64,000 bases of DNA from Nelumbo lutea (GCA_022828595.1 JAKGHH010000008.1:7181728-7245727); one strand, 5' to 3'. Counted from the stretch's first letter, positions 23,753-36,314 are shown. Notes: generated by a model not told the origin, from the letters alone. Numbers and translations: made by a program.

Positions 23753-23945
23753 CTCCTAACCCCATTAGGAGTTTCCTAATCCAAATCTTTTATTTGGATA
23801 TGGACTCTATATAAGAGATAAGGATAATCCATTATCTTATCTATAGATAAAGATCAGCCTCCTAATCAAATTAGGAGTTTCCATATCCAAATCTTTATTT
23901 GGATCTAGACTCTTTATGTGGATAGGGATAATCCTTTATCCTATT
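23753..23945. repeat. Two-copy tandem duplication, ~106-bp period
   Basis: Both units contain CTCCTAA..ATTAGGAGTTTCC, CCAAATCTTT..ATTTGGAT and GGATAATCC. Each is itself palindromic (ATCCAAAT / ATTTGGAT). Lies within the solo LTR. Confidence 0.7.
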
Positions 23946-24473
23946 TGTTGATCTAAATCCCAGAACCGCCCCCATTTAATATATCTTAATAAGCCAGTTC
24001 GAATTCGTATTTAAGCCCATTAAGTCTATATGCTCATTTAACCTCTTAATCTATTGCCCAGTTGGCTATCATTGTATAGCGTGGGACTCAAACATTGATT
24101 TACACATTAACCACATGGGTTCAACCCAGCCTCTTTTACAAGGCCTAGCCGAATTCACTGTAGGAGACAGTAAACCCCTAGGTCCATCACCATGGGGCTC
24201 TTAATGGGCCCAACGTTTGCACTAAATGGTCCTTGGGTCAAGCCATCTTATAAAAACCCAAGGACTATGGGCAATTGCAAGATTAGCCCATTAGGTATTA
24301 TCCTCAATGGTCTTACACTTTACCTATCAGCCCATAATGATCAAACAGTGTCCGATAAAAGAGGACCTCTCCCTCGGCTGCAAGGAACAGTGTTGCATTC
24401 TCTACTCACATGGATCACGGGAATTAAAACCTTTTGCAAATATTTTGAAACCATAATATATCTATATATCTAT

Positions 24474-24630
24474 ATAAATATATTTTGCAAAAACAAATTT
24501 CAATGATTGAAATCGACTGCCGGTAGTTTTTTGTTTCTATCAGAGAGAGTCTTATAAATATATTTTGCAAAAATAAATTTCAACGATTGAAATCGACTAC
24601 CGGCAGTTTTTTGTTTCTATCAGAGAGAGT
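24474..24630. repeat. Two-copy tandem duplication, 80-bp period
   Basis: ATAAATATATTTTGCAAAAA through TTTCTATCAGAGAGAGT occurs twice in direct succession with only a few mismatches, indicating a fairly recent duplication inside the LTR. Confidence 0.85.
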
Positions 24631-25179
24631 GCATCCCCGATCCTTCACTTTGTCCGGGGCTGATCCTGTTAGTATGATCACCAACTCAGATGAATTCTCA
24701 TACTGTCCCAACATACTCATGTTTTGACCCCTTTAAAGATCTCACTTATTGGCATATAAAAGACAATCCAATCCAGCACCTAGTGCAGTATCATAATCGA
24801 GTCCAGGAGTCAGGTGTAACATTCTAGTTTTGCCCATCTATCTCCAAGATCCAGGGCAGTACTGAAATTTTGGTCCAGTTCAGGGTTTCAAAAAAACCCA
24901 CACTGCATGTACCTCAAGTCTCACTCTAGCAGCTGAGACAAGCCACCTCAACCAACTTGGCGGCACATCAGTGTCAGCCTTGACAAGATAAATCTCCCTA
25001 GATCTATCCAATGGCTGTGAAGATTATAAACTAACACGAGTCTCATATGTGTCTAGTTTAAGGATATTACATAGAAACACACCATAATAACATGAATCAA
25101 ATATGTACTTTATTCATTTACATTAAATGTCATAATGTTTATCATTCTTATTGGAGATAAGGGCATACATTGTCTAACA

Positions 25180-25608
25180 CTCTCAACTTCGGTCTGCAAC
25201 CAAATTAAGACCTCTCTCTCTCTCTCTCTCCAACAACACAGTTGTTTAGTAGAGAGAGAGGGAGGGAGGGAGGGAACGGGAGAGAAAAAAAACCATTTCA
25301 TTTTAATTTTCAAATCACCTAGCATTAAAGAATAATTTCAACATCAGCTTTTTGTTATATCTAATATGAATTAAGAGTCACATATTGACAATAGCCACAT
25401 AAGCCTCTGTTAACATTGCAGGAGTTTTTATAATTTAAAATGTATTTTTAGAGCTTTATAGGTTTCTGGTCCAAGTTGTATGGTAATTTCTGGTCCAATT
25501 ATATACATATTAGAAACAAATTTTTATATTGTACCTAACACTTGGAAACAAATTCCGCTATTATTGGGGTTAAAATGGGGTACAACCATGCATTAAGAAC
25601 ATCTACCA
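25180..25608. other. Spacer between LTR remnants
   Basis: Contains (CT)n at 25211-25230 and a GGGA repeat at 25254-25275. No gene seen. Confidence 0.5.
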
Positions 25609-26424
25609 ACGTGGCAAAAGCAACAGCTCGGCACAAAAGCAAGCCTAAGGCGTTTTCACCAAGGGGAGAAACCAGCGGACCGAACTCCCTACTAGGGGCC
25701 CGAACTCACCCTTGGCCCCAAATCGGAAAGTAATCCACTGGCCTGCCTTGCAACAGTTCGAGACATACCTCGCCGAACTGACCTGCCTTGCAACAGTTCG
25801 GGATATACCTCGCCGAACTGACCTACCTTGTAACAGCTTGGGATACACCTCGCCGAACTGGCCTGCCTTGTAACAGCTCGGGATACCCCTTGCTGAACTG
25901 ACCTGCCCTATACATACCTCCGAACTCAAGACTTCACCTCGCTCACCACTCCACATCACTTCCAGGGCACCAAAACCAAACAAACCGTACTATGCCTGAC
26001 ACTGAGCAAGTCCGTTGCCGAGGGCGCCGCACCTGACTGACTTGGGATATGACGCTGCACGGCCGCACTCTAAACGGCCACCTGCCACCGCCACCTGACA
26101 CTGCCATCTCCAGTTAGAGAGACGGTTAGGCAGTGACGGTTTTGTCCCAGCATAAAGGACGATGACCGAATTGACAGACATAAGGGTAATCATACCCGAC
26201 CTGACAAGGGCCTCGGAGCGAGTGTGCAAAGTGATTATAAGAGCCCCCTGCCCCCAACAAACAAGGTATGTGAACTTTGCGCTATCTGGTCTACACTTTG
26301 CCTTTGAGAGATTACTGACTTGAGCTTCGGAGTTGTCACACCGGGTTCCACCCGGACGCTCCAGACACTCCAGCTCAGAGGCAAGTTCGTTGATAGCTAA
26401 GATCGGCTGGATTGCGCTCCATCA
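25609..26424 (+). repeat. Gypsy 5' LTR, first 40 bp missing
   Basis: Homology to the 3' LTR starts at ACGTGGCAAAAGCAACAG and ends GCGCTCCATCA. It carries one more 40-bp internal repeat than the 3' LTR and lacks a ~25-bp insert (TTCTCTCATCTTTCCCGTTT) found there. Confidence 0.85.
25738..25912. repeat. 40-bp tandem repeats in the 5' LTR (4 units)
   Basis: Units have the pattern CCTGCCTTGCAACAGTTCGG, a variable GATAYACCTC core, then GCCGAACTGA. There are four copies here and three in the 3' LTR (29848-29982). Confidence 0.85.
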
Positions 26425-26445
26425 ATTGGCGTCGTCTATGGGAAC
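26425..26445 (+). other. Gypsy primer-binding site
   Basis: ATTGGCGTCGTCTATGGGAA follows the LTR end directly. It resembles the TGGCGCCGTCTGTGGGA-like primer site seen in many plant Gypsy elements. Confidence 0.6.
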
Positions 26446-26509
26446 GCTTCTAAAAGCCTCCCTCTAAATCTCTTTTACCTACCCTTCTTTCAAAAACTCC
26501 AACACCGAA

Positions 26510-29051
26510 ATGGCCTCCTCTAGCAGTGCCGGACGTGGAACCGAAACAGCCACTACCGGAGAGCAACTTCATGTTCCGGTGGTGTGCATTGGGCAGTTCA
26601 CCATCCCCCTTTCAGAGGATGGGATCCCAAGATTGAATGTGCCACATGCGGTGGCACCTCTGAACACTCTCTCGCTGAACATCCCTCTTCCACTCCCCAT
26701 CGAAACGAACTTCGTGGAACCAACTACTACCCCACTGGCAGCCTGCCAAAAACCAGATAGATGATCTGATGCAATGCATGCAGGCAATGCAGGCCCAAAT
26801 GCAGCAAATCCAGCAGCACCAACTCCAACAACACCAGGTGTTGCACCACCTCTCCCAACACCATTATCAACAACAATAACCTCAGCTACCCTTGAACCAG
26901 CCACTCCCCCCCGCCCGACACCCCGTTTCAAAGCCGGTCAAGGCCTCCCCTCAAGGTGGACGACCTCACCAAGGAGAGGCTTCCCGACCGCAGAACCCCC
27001 CTAAAAGTTAGGCCTCATCTTCGGGCCAAAAGCAAAGAAAGATCGCCAACAAAGTCACCTCGGCGCTCCAAGCCCGAGTTCCCACTCACGGAGAACCGCT
27101 TCAGCGCCTTAGCAACAGGCTAGCAATCCGGGCCCATCGAACTCGGCAACATGGAGGCAAGCAGAGCCAGCACCAGGCCCACTCAAAGAAGGTTCTGGCG
27201 AAGTCGCCGAACTGCTACCCGCGTGCTACCCGAGCTCAGAGGCAAGGAAGAAACGAGCTCGGGCGAGGTAAAAACTGTCCCCATTCTCTCAGTTCCTTCC
27301 CCCCTTTCAGCATAACTTTTGGCAGTCCCCTTGCCTAGAAATTTCAAACTCCATTCTCTGGACAAGTATGATGGGTCCTTTGACCCCAACGATCACGTCG
27401 ACGCGTTTCAGTCGCAAATGCACCTCGCTAGGGCAAGCAAGTCGTGCATGTGCGTGGCCTTCACCACCACCTTCAGAGGGGTGGTCTACACCTGGTACCG
27501 GAACCTAGCATCCGGATCAATAAGAAGCTGGCCCCAGTTCGTGCAGATCTTCACTGCGCACTTTGTTACCAGCAAAAGGTGTCCTAGAACCGAGGAAAGT
27601 ATCTTCGGGGTAATCCAAAGAGAGGGAGAACCCATCTGGAGCTACACCAAACGGTTCAATGAAGCATGTTTGTAGATCCCTCGGTTAGACCCCACGGTAC
27701 AGCTCGTCGCGGCCAAAAGATGAGTGACGCACAAATAGTTCAAATGGCACATGGTGGCCAGCCAGCCAGCAACCGTGTCCGACTTCCTCAGGCTCGCGGA
27801 CAAGTTTATGAGAAAAGAGGAAGAGATCAACCAGAGAAACGAAGGCGGGGTTGAAAAAAGAAAAAGAGAGGGCGAGCCCTCCAACCCCGACGACAGAAGA
27901 GGCCATAACCGAGAGGCAAAGCCAAGCTAGCCGTCCTGAGCTCCCTTAGCAGTTCGGAGGGATTACATGCCATTGAACATAAGGCGGACCGAGATACTAA
28001 TGATGATCAAGGACGCCCCTTACGTAAAGTGGCCACCTCGCCTGAAGAGCAACCCGAACGAGAGGAATAAAAATTTATATTGTAGTTTTCATAAAGATCA
28101 CGGTCATAGCATCGAGCAATTTAATAATCTCCGCGACGAGATAGAAGGACTCATCCGTCGTGGGTACTTAAGAAATTTTGTACATTATGACAATAGTAAT
28201 AAAACAGGTCGGCAAGGGGAACACGGGAATGATGTCCCCGAGCCGAGCAACAGACCGGCCAAAGCCTTGCAACGACCTCCCCCAGAAGAAAGGCCAGTCC
28301 GGGGAACATCCACGTGCTAGTGGGCGGTTCGGTGGTGGCAGGATGCACTTCGGTGGCAGCAAGGACGTCAGTTCACGAAGCAGCCTGAGAGGAGCAGAAC
28401 CCTCCCAAGAGGCCGAAGAAGGAAGAACTGATCTTTTTTACAGAAGACGACGCGTGAGGTATTCACTACCCCCACGACGACGCGCTCTTCATAAAGCTAA
28501 GGATCAGCGACTTCGAAGTCTGGCGCGTACTGGTAGACTCAGGCAGTTCGACAAACATACTATTCAAATCGGTGTTCGACCAATTGCAGTTGCAGAAAAG
28601 CGATTTGAAACCTGCTCACACTCCTCTGGTAGGCTTCAGCGGAGAGGAAGTCAGGCCCTTGGGAAAAATAGATGTACCTGTGGAAGTTGGCACATGGTCG
28701 TGCGCGGTAAGACTCAACCACGATTTCTTGGTGGTCGCGACCCCCTCCCCTTACAACGCCATAATAGGGCGACCAATTACGCATATTCTGCGTGCAATGG
28801 TCTCCACCTATTATCTGGCAATGATGTTCCCCACGGACTTCGGTGTGGGGGTAGCGCGGGGCGACCAACTTGAGTCTCATAAATGCTATGTTGTCGCCGT
28901 GAAGGGAAAAACCAAGGCAGCCGACGATCTCGAACTAGAGCGACCTGCGGAGCAGCACGAGGAACGAGTTTCGCCCACTGAGGAAACAGTCGCAGTCCCG
29001 GCCTCGGCTACAGATACGGGAACAAGCCAAAAAACCTTGGAGGCTAAATAA
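26510..29051 (+). pseudogene. Gypsy gag-protease pseudogene
   Basis: The reading frame opens with MASSSSAGRG and shifts near 26765 into a Pro/Thr/Ala-rich linker. The gag core at 27319-27675 has the LDKYDGSFDPNDHV and FRGVVYTWYRNL signatures of retrotransposon gag and is cut by a stop at 27673, continuing in the same frame with further stops. A CxFHKDHGH zinc-knuckle-like segment at 28080 lacks the expected later cysteine (a Phe is in its place). The aspartic protease has VLVDSGSSTNILF at about 28527 and extends to NAIIGRP. The frame ends at 29051 without any polymerase domain. Not functional as it stands. Confidence 0.85.
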
Positions 29052-29055
29052 CCAA

Positions 29056-29136
29056 CCTAGACGCGAGCTGAAAAAACTTGGACGGGAGCTGAAAAACTTG
29101 GACACGAGTTGAAAAGTTGGACGCAAGCTCAATAGG
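29056..29136. repeat. 20-bp tandem repeats (4 units)
   Basis: Units like CTTGGACGGGAGCTGAAAAA follow the protease stop. They lie in the non-coding 3' part of the Gypsy element. Confidence 0.75.
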
Positions 29137-29259
29137 CAAACCGCAGAAGTTACAAATCGACTAGGGTCCCCCACTATTTATAGCTACAGTAACCAAGAAC
29201 CGACCATGCAGATCAAAGACGATATGGCGGCCCACATTCGCGCTGACAGCATGTCCCCT

Positions 29260-29525
29260 GAGGTCGAGATGTTATTGGCGCACGTCTTTCCGAAAAGAGC
29301 GAAACGTCAGCGCACGTCTTTTGAAACTGACGTCGCGCCGACGCACGTATTTCTGAAATTGACTGCACCGCACATCCCCCTGCAACTGACAAAACTGCCA
29401 GCGCACGTCACTTCAGAACAGCAAATGCACGCTTTTTTCAAATTTAAATGACCCATTGTCACGTCCCAATGGCACGAGTTTTTGAAATTTAAAACGCACG
29501 CTGTCACGACCATCAACATTTTTGA
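29260..29525. repeat. Degenerate GCGCACGTC-type repeats
   Basis: About seven spaced copies of GCACGT followed by TTTGAAA-like tracts and CTGAC occur here. They are non-coding and internal to the Gypsy element; ORFs across them are by-products. Confidence 0.55.
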
Positions 29526-29662
29526 TAATAGGCACGTTTCTCGCTTTCTCAGAACCGAAGAACCCTGGCAAAGGCAACTCGCGCAGTCAAGATTCGAAGG
29601 ACGGGACAAATCCACTTACCACCTCGCAAAACTCCCCGCACCAGGGCAAGACCCTTGACGCG

Positions 29663-29678
29663 AGGAGTGGGGGGCAAT
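29663..29678 (+). other. Gypsy polypurine tract
   Basis: GAGGAGTGGGGGGCAAT immediately precedes the TGATG start of the 3' LTR. Confidence 0.7.
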
Positions 29679-30517
29679 TGATGAAGGATGATTTGGCCCG
29701 ACCTCACAGTTATGCGGCACGTGGCAAAAGCAACAGTTCGGCACAAAAGCAAGCCTAAGGCGTTTTCACCAAGGGGAGAAACCAACGGGCCGAACTCCCT
29801 ACTAGGGACCCGAACTCACCCTTGGCCCCAAACCGGAAAGTAATCCACTGGCCTGCCTTGCAACAGTTCGGGACATACCTCGTCGAACTGACCTACCTTG
29901 TAACAGCTCGGGATACACCTCGCCGAACTGGCCTGCCTTGTAACAGCTCGGGATACCCCTCGCCGAACTGACCTACCCTATACATACCTCCGAACTCAAG
30001 ACTTCGCCTCGCTCACCACTCCACATCACCTTCAATGCACCAAAACCAAACAAACTGTACTATGCCTGACACTGAGGGAGTCCGTTCCCGAGGGCGCCGC
30101 ACCTGACTGACTTGGGATCTTACGCTCTACGGTCGCACTCTAAAAGGCCACCTGCCACCGCCACCTGACACCGCCATCTCCAGTTAGAGAGACGGTTAGG
30201 CAGTGACGGTTCTATCCCAGCAGAAAGGACGACGGCCGAATTGACAGACGTAAAGGTAATCATACCCGACCTGACAAGGGCCTCGGAGCGAGTGCGCGAA
30301 GTGATTATAAGAGCCCCCTGCCCCCAACAAACAAGGTATGTGAACTTTGCGCTATCTGGTCTACACTTTTCCTTTGAGAGATTACTGACTTGAGCTTCGG
30401 AATTGTCACACCGGGTTCCCCCAGAGTTCTCTCATCTTTCCCGTTTCAGGCTCCCCGACACTCCAGCTCAAAGACGAGTTCGTTGACAGCTAAGATCGGC
30501 CGGATTGCGCTCCATCA
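29679..30517 (+). repeat. Gypsy 3' LTR (complete, 839 bp)
   Basis: Runs from TGATGAAGG to CTCCATCA, so the termini form the inverted pair TGATG/CATCA. Three internal 40-bp repeats. A TATA-like GATTATAAGAGCC lies at about 30302 in the usual U3/R position. Confidence 0.85.
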
Positions 30518-31210
30518 CATATAATAAACGATTGCACTTTTCCACTTTGATACGAGCAAAACATACACCAGTTATCAAGTATCTGGTATTCACGACACTT
30601 TGCGGGGTGCTTTTTCTGACAGAAATTTCTCTTAAGGGGCAGGCAGTATTTAATCTCAAGTCTATGTTACAACTAATAGGAGACCTTACCAACTAGCTGA
30701 TTGGTATGATGCATTTCACAAGGGTGTTTTGATTGATCAAAGCTCTTCTAGTATCATGTATTTTTTATATTATTGAATTTCAGATAATGTTGCATTTTTT
30801 AAGAAAAGAAAATAAAAAATATTCATATTAGAGAATTCCAATTTTAATTCTCATTTCTGTATTAACCAAACAGACTATGGAAATAGATCATTCCGTTTCC
30901 AATTTTGAAAAATTTTGATTCCAATTCTAGTTGTTAACCAAAAGGATCCTTAAATCTGATATTAACAAACAATGCTAGGCAGTAGGCACATCATAAATTG
31001 TAGATAATAAGATTTTATGGAATATTGTTATTAGTCATAATAAATAAACACCTCTTTTTCTTGTTTTTTTTTTAATCTTTTTCTTCTTCCCAGTTTTCTG
31101 AGTGGTATATTGGCCAGGTCATTGATAGGCATGGGTCATGAGGCTCGGAAGTTATGTGTGTTGCCATGTTTTGCAAAGTTAAAAGATTTTTTTTTAATAA
31201 CCAGACCTAA
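30518..31210. other. Intergenic, no gene recognised
   Basis: AT-rich. AACCAAACAGACT at 30873 and GTTAACCAAAAGGATCC near 30945 look like isolated MITE arms. Confidence 0.35.
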
Positions 31211-31653
31211 GGTTCAGTTTGTTTGCAATATATACAAATTTCATTTGCATTACTGTAAATGATTGAGATTGAAAAAAAAAACCTAAAAGCTGTGTGAATT
31301 ATGTTTTTTTTCGCTTCATATTAAATTTGTATTAATTAATTCTTTATTTGTGAGAAATAAAATAGGAAGCAAATGAATTGACATTCACTTTAAATGAAAG
31401 GAAACAGAGGTAAGAGAAGGATTGCAAGCGAGGTTGGAAACAGGATGATGTGAGAAAGTATTGAAGTAGGAGGAAGGTTGTGCAAAATTTCATCAGGCTT
31501 TTTAATGGAACATGTCTGCCGTTAATCATAATTACAAATTTAATAAGGAGGGAAGCAAATTAATCATAATTACAAATATAGGAAAGCAAAAAAAATTGAA
31601 CCGAATACATATTTTGCACCGAGTCAAGATTTGAACTGCAACCAAACGGAGCC
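31211..31653. mobile_element. MITE family C-like, copy 2
   Basis: GGTTCAGTTTGTTTGCAATA at the left is complementary to GCAACCAAACGGAGCC at the right, with TAA on both flanks (31208-31210, 31654-31656), as for Tourist elements. At 443 bp it is longer than copy 1; the interior has no transposase. Confidence 0.7.
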
Positions 31654-34600
31654 TAAAGGAAGGAGATGCAAGAAGCCAAAATAACCACAAAAAATTAATG
31701 GCAAGAATACAATTCCTTGTTATTTTCAACGGGTATCTATCCCTGCCAAATTAAAGAGACGGGTTCATTCTCAGCCAAACAACATCTTCTCAATCACCGC
31801 TTCCAGTTCCAGCTGATTCTAAAAGGGCAGATACAACCCAACTCCACATTAACATAAATATGTTATGTGAATTCGACTTGATTGAATGTTCTTATGCCGA
31901 CATCCCACCCTCAGCTATCCAACCAACCTGATTTCCTATTTGGGGTTGGGCTAGGGACTGGGGTTGACAAGGACTGTGGTCCGGGCCCAACCCAGCCCGT
32001 GCTAGAAGACCTTCTATACCGCAAGTGCAGCCTTACTAATTCCTATCTCTTTGAGGTTAGGTGGAGAGTCACTGAGGCTCATATGTGTCAACATACAATA
32101 TTTACAACCAAATTTCCATTACAAAATCAGGCCGTCAAAACTCGTTCGATCATCTAATCTCGAAACCTGTTAGTGTTGGTGTTAGTAGGGCCCAACGATT
32201 GTCATTAGTTCCACATGGGACTATGCAATATTGCATGCTGCACGTGCAAACAAATGCAAGGTCTACACGCCTACACCTAGTTTAGTTGAGCCTCACATCC
32301 AAACACGTTGTTCTCAATCAACGTACGTGTTAGTGTGTTACTTTCGCTAATTAGCCTTACTTCACAGGAATTAAATTTTCAACGCACCCAGACAAGGCAT
32401 GTTCTATCACCAAACAGTCCAGGCCAGGCTGCAGTAATAAACTATATTTCAGGCACACCAGTTCCATTGGTCCGGCGGAATTCTTCCCATTCTCTAATCT
32501 GTATCGCAAATCACAGGGCCTGATTTAACAAGAGGAAATCGTACACAAAATGGGTATGAATGTTTATATAGTAGAAGATTCCAATTTGAAGACCAGAAGA
32601 AGTTCTAATAATATATTACCATAGAAAAAGAAAAATATTTGATAGATAATGCAAATGCAAACAAGGGAGATGATGGATGATGAGCAGAGTAGAAATATTC
32701 ATAGTGGCAAGGGAAGAATAGATTTGTTTGTTTTTTTTTCCCACTTCCTTTTTTGTCCTTTTCCTCTGTTTCCATTCCAGTTCTTGAAAAATCATCATCT
32801 ATCAATCAATCGATAAGAAGCTAAATTCATACATCGCAGTCACTAGGTTTCATCCGTCGTTTGAGCAAAAGATGTCAAGAAACAAAAGTGGATGTCAATA
32901 TCACTATCCAGTCATGAAAGCTGAATGTGGTGGTGTGACGACAAGTGAGAAACGGAGAATCCATCTTGGGCCAAGCTTGGTTCTCCAATCCAATCTCAAT
33001 TCTCAAGTACCGGCTATTCATCGGTTTATCCTCCCCGGAGGCCGGGACCCCCTGTTTTCAAATAAAAACCATTCAACAAACGGCCCAACGGTTGGGATCT
33101 TGTGTCCAAACAACTGAGCTTTGTTTGAGATTTGGCCGCTACAATCCAAACTTCTCTTCACTCAGGAGTCGGGTTCCATTTTGGACATCACGACGAGAGA
33201 GAAAAAAAAGTCTACACATCGAACGACCAGAATCACGTGAAACGCCAATCGATTGGAGTAGGACACATGGGGATTGGGATGGATGGAGAACCGAGGACAT
33301 TTTTGTCATATCCCATCCCAACTGACACGGAAGCACAAATAGATAAATATCACCCACCAAACCGTACCATAAAAAAAAAGTAGAATAAACTAGAGAAATT
33401 TAACCAAAAAAAAATGATAACGAAAAGACAGATGCTTCGCGATCTTCTTCATCTCTACGCCCCCCGACGTCTTCTTATCCCTTTACAAAAGCATTTTCTC
33501 TCTCCAAAATACAAAAGCATTTTCTCTCTCCAAAAAGCAAGCAAAGACGAACCGAGTCTTTGGCTTTAACCACGTGAAAAGACGTTTTCTCCATATTAAA
33601 AAAAAATTACGCTTCTAAATTTTATTAATCGGCATCACTACCCCTGTACTCTTGCGTGTTGGAAGGGTTAATTAAATACACAATAGATGAAGTGAAGAAA
33701 CAAACTATGGTCGTCCTCTCTCTCCCTCCACAGCTTCCTCCTCCAAAGAAGAGAGGGGAGAAATGAGATATTTCTTTTAATGTCCCCACAGTCCACAGAT
33801 AGCTTCTGAGTTCTGACTTATGAGGGGCCAAGGTTTTCTAGGGTCTACCCGAATTTGCTAAAACAAGATAAAACCCGGTCTTCCCTATGAAATAAATAAA
33901 GCAACGCTATTAATTAAATTAATTAATGGCAACGATATTTCTAATAAAATAATCCCTCCTTCCAAATTCCGATTGGATAAGAAAGGCTCATACCAGCTCC
34001 ATCCATCCATATCCATATCATTATTAAAATTTTTAAAGGGAATCCCATCCATCCATACAGTGGGTGGGACCGGTTCTCGATCGAAAGGATTAGACCAAAT
34101 CTGATCATCTGGATTTCTTTATTTTTCCCTGGGTTACCAGAACAAAGATTTTGATACAAGAAAGGGTCAAAATAGATGTGTGGGTCAGAAGAGATCTAGT
34201 AACAGGGACACCAAATCAAAAAAGTCTTCACAGGGAAGCCATGCCCTTCGACAAATCAACTACCCAAATCTCAACTTCCAAAAATACCCCCCTTTTCTAG
34301 TCCCAGAATCCTTTTACATATCAGAAATTCCACATTCAACCCTGAAATTCTAAACATTGAGTGGCCAAAAATATTATATTACATTAATGGCTTTAACATA
34401 AGAACATAACAGTTTCAGATTACAGATATCTGAATCAGGATTAAAGAAATCGCAAGGATTAAAAATAGCAAAAAATAGATGATTCATAATCAAACGCTAC
34501 CCGTCTCCGGCAGCCCTAACAAATACTTCTCTATACAACTTGGAGATTTTTTTTTTCTTCAATGTTCTTTCTGATCTTTCTCAGAATACCCAGGACAGAT

Positions 34601-34798
34601 CTTCCTCTGAAATATTTACAGGAATCTTCAGTTACTGCTGCAGCAGCTGCTTCACTTCATCGTTCATCTTCTCCACATTCTTCTCGATATTCACAATCAA
34701 AAAAAATTAGGGCAACCGAATGAACCCAAATCGATTGAAGCAAAATATTAATTATTAACCAAAAGAAGTGAGATGGACCGCCGAGCTCAGAACCGCAT
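31654..34798. other. Intergenic, downstream of the zinc-finger gene
   Basis: No coding sequence recognised. A 28-bp direct duplication (AAAAGCATTTTCTCTCTCCA) lies at 33487-33540. ORFs of 60-126 codons near 32870-33380 have no motif I know. Confidence 0.4.
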
Positions 34799-35974
34799 TC
34801 ACTTCACAAGCTCCGACACCCACCCAACATCGGGGGCCGGTGACGGCGACTCCACTCGGTCCAGCGAATTCTCCTTGCTAAGTTTCTCGTATATCTTCGC
34901 CCGCAGATCCCGCCCAGACTCCACCCTCTCCATGGCTGGCTCCTCCTCAACGGTTGTACCTCTCTCCCATGCATCGAAGTACCCGAGTCCACAACGAGTC
35001 GGGGTACGAGTGGGAGTTGAAGGCAAACTAAAGAACCCCGGTCGCAGAGAAGAACCCCGAGGCGAACCAAATCCAGAACCAACCTGAACACCCCAGGAGG
35101 GTGGTGCCGACTTCACTTTACTGAGCTGTAACTGGCGCATGGACGTCAATACATCATTGATGGGGTTGGAACCCAAAAGTCGACTGAATGACGGGCTGTT
35201 GGGGGACATGGGTGGAGACTCCGATGGTGGTGACACGGGAGGAGAAATAAGTGTAGAAGTGGGGGAAGATATCAGGGAACCCTTGGGGAAGTAACAATCC
35301 AGAGCCTGACGAAGCGGTGATCCATCGTATGAATCGGGCGACACCGGTGCTCTAGGACTTTGTTGGGGCAACACTCTAAGCTGCTCGGGCGTGTGCGCAA
35401 AGAAGCACACCCGACGGCGGCAACTCGTCCCATCTTTACAGGGCTGCGTGCGATAACGCGCCGGATGGAGCCAACATTCGAATACGCCATGAGCAAACTC
35501 GCACGAATCACCCCTCTTGCAGTTGCCCTTGCGGAAGTCAGGGCACGCAGTGCCGGAGTAGTGGAACTTACGCGGGTCACGACGGCGAGCTTTCTCGCCG
35601 GGATGAGCATATGGGCACTCTGTCCAGTCGTGAGAACGGCCACGTGCACAGCGGCGGACCTTGAACTCGTACATTCGGAACTCGTCACAAGTGTGCGCGT
35701 TAATCGGCATATCGGACTCACGGCCCGGTATGTCGGAGTCAGCATCGACGTCATTCGATGGGAGATAACGTTGAAGAGAGGCCAGAGAGTCGCCCAAAAT
35801 GAAAGGGCAGTAATCACCCCCTCCACCTACGGTCCCGTTGGCATTGCCGCTAGCGTTCATAGAGACACCGCTTACAGGGAGGGGAAATTGCATCCCGGCT
35901 GCAGAATCATCGAAGAGGGTCCAAGGAGGGACATGGACAGTGGGATTTGGTGTGTTTACTTCTCCGATCATCAT
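34799..35974 (-). CDS. RR-type tandem CCCH zinc-finger protein (TZF1/C3H23-like)
   Basis: Intronless 391-residue protein that starts MMIGE like Arabidopsis TZF1-3. An arginine-rich region (about 96-141, with [11 protein letters not shown] and [18 protein letters not shown]) precedes two fingers: C144-X7-C-X5-C-X3-H162 and, 16 residues later, C179-X5-C-X4-C-X3-H194. This is the plant RR-TZF spacing. The C-terminal half is Ser/Pro-rich, with a [11 protein letters not shown] segment, and ends in [20 protein letters not shown], a conserved tail. Family members bind AU-rich mRNA, shuttle between nucleus and cytoplasmic granules (P-bodies and stress granules) and modulate ABA, GA and stress responses; those roles are inferred from the family. 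The first ATG is used because it gives the conserved N-terminus. The gene looks intact, and the large antisense ORFs are shadows. Confidence 0.95.
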   Translation of the reverse strand: MMIGEVNTPNPTVHVPPWTLFDDSAAGMQFPLPVSGVSMNASGNANGTVGGGGDYCPFILGDSLASLQRYLPSNDVDADSDIPGRESDMPINAHTCDEFRMYEFKVRRCARGRSHDWTECPYAHPGEKARRRDPRKFHYSGTACPDFRKGNCKRGDSCEFAHGVFECWLHPARYRTQPCKDGTSCRRRVCFFAHTPEQLRVLPQQSPRAPVSPDSYDGSPLRQALDCYFPKGSLISSPTSTLISPPVSPPSESPPMSPNSPSFSRLLGSNPINDVLTSMRQLQLSKVKSAPPSWGVQVGSGFGSPRGSSLRPGFFSLPSTPTRTPTRCGLGYFDAWERGTTVEEEPAMERVESGRDLRAKIYEKLSKENSLDRVESPSPAPDVGWVSELVK

Positions 35975-36039
35975 CGTGTTGTGTTTCTGTCTTCAGTGTT
36001 GTTCAGAGATTAATACGTTTCAACAAATGCTCGGTGGTG

Positions 36040-36048
36040 GATTATAAA
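36040..36048 (-). promoter_or_regulatory. Possible TATA box of the zinc-finger gene
   Basis: On the minus strand GTTTATAAT lies about 70 bp before the ATG. It would imply a very short leader, so this is only a candidate. Confidence 0.25.
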
Positions 36049-36314
36049 CTGGTCGATGGCGGGTCCTTAACCACGGTTGAGTTAATCTAACCATGGTTAG
36101 ATAAAAAATCTACGAACTCTGCTCCCGGTCTCTCCCACTACCACTACGGTTAAAACAATAATTTACTCTTTGAGGCGGTGGATGCCACGCGAGAAGTCGG
36201 GAGCAGATCTCGTACCCCAAAGATATTTATTCAGGATAATTCGACGAGATATCGGAACGCGATATTTTTAAGGTGGGAAAATTCCGAAAAAGACATTGAT
36301 ACGGTACAGTTAGT

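Larger units (their letters stand above)
23349..25179 (-). mobile_element. Solo or partial LTR with primer-binding site
   Basis: On the minus strand the unit starts TGTTAGACAATGTATGCCCT, an LTR-like start, at 25179. After about 1.8 kb it runs into TGGTATCAGATC (23349-23360), one or two bases from the tRNA-iMet primer site TGGTATCAGAGC. No second LTR or polyprotein was found on either side. The expected CA end next to the primer site is not preserved. It is probably a Copia-type LTR left by recombination or deletion. Confidence 0.5.
25609..30517 (+). mobile_element. Gypsy-type LTR element, gag-protease only
   Basis: Two clearly related LTRs (25609-26424 and 29679-30517) bound about 3.25 kb that encodes degenerate gag and protease but no reverse transcriptase, RNase H or integrase. 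The GC content is visibly higher than in the flanks. The order primer site, gag, protease, repeats, purine tract is intact, so it may be a non-autonomous derivative and not simply a broken copy. The first 40 bp of the 5' LTR are missing, so the target duplication cannot be tested. Confidence 0.9.

Noticed and set aside
28178..28873. 231-codon ORF in the Gypsy element
   Set aside because: Out-of-frame reading; the true gag and protease motifs are in other frames of the same strand.
35360..36013. 217-codon plus-strand ORF and other long ORFs over 34773-36047
   Set aside because: They are antisense or frame-shifted shadows of the GC-rich zinc-finger gene.
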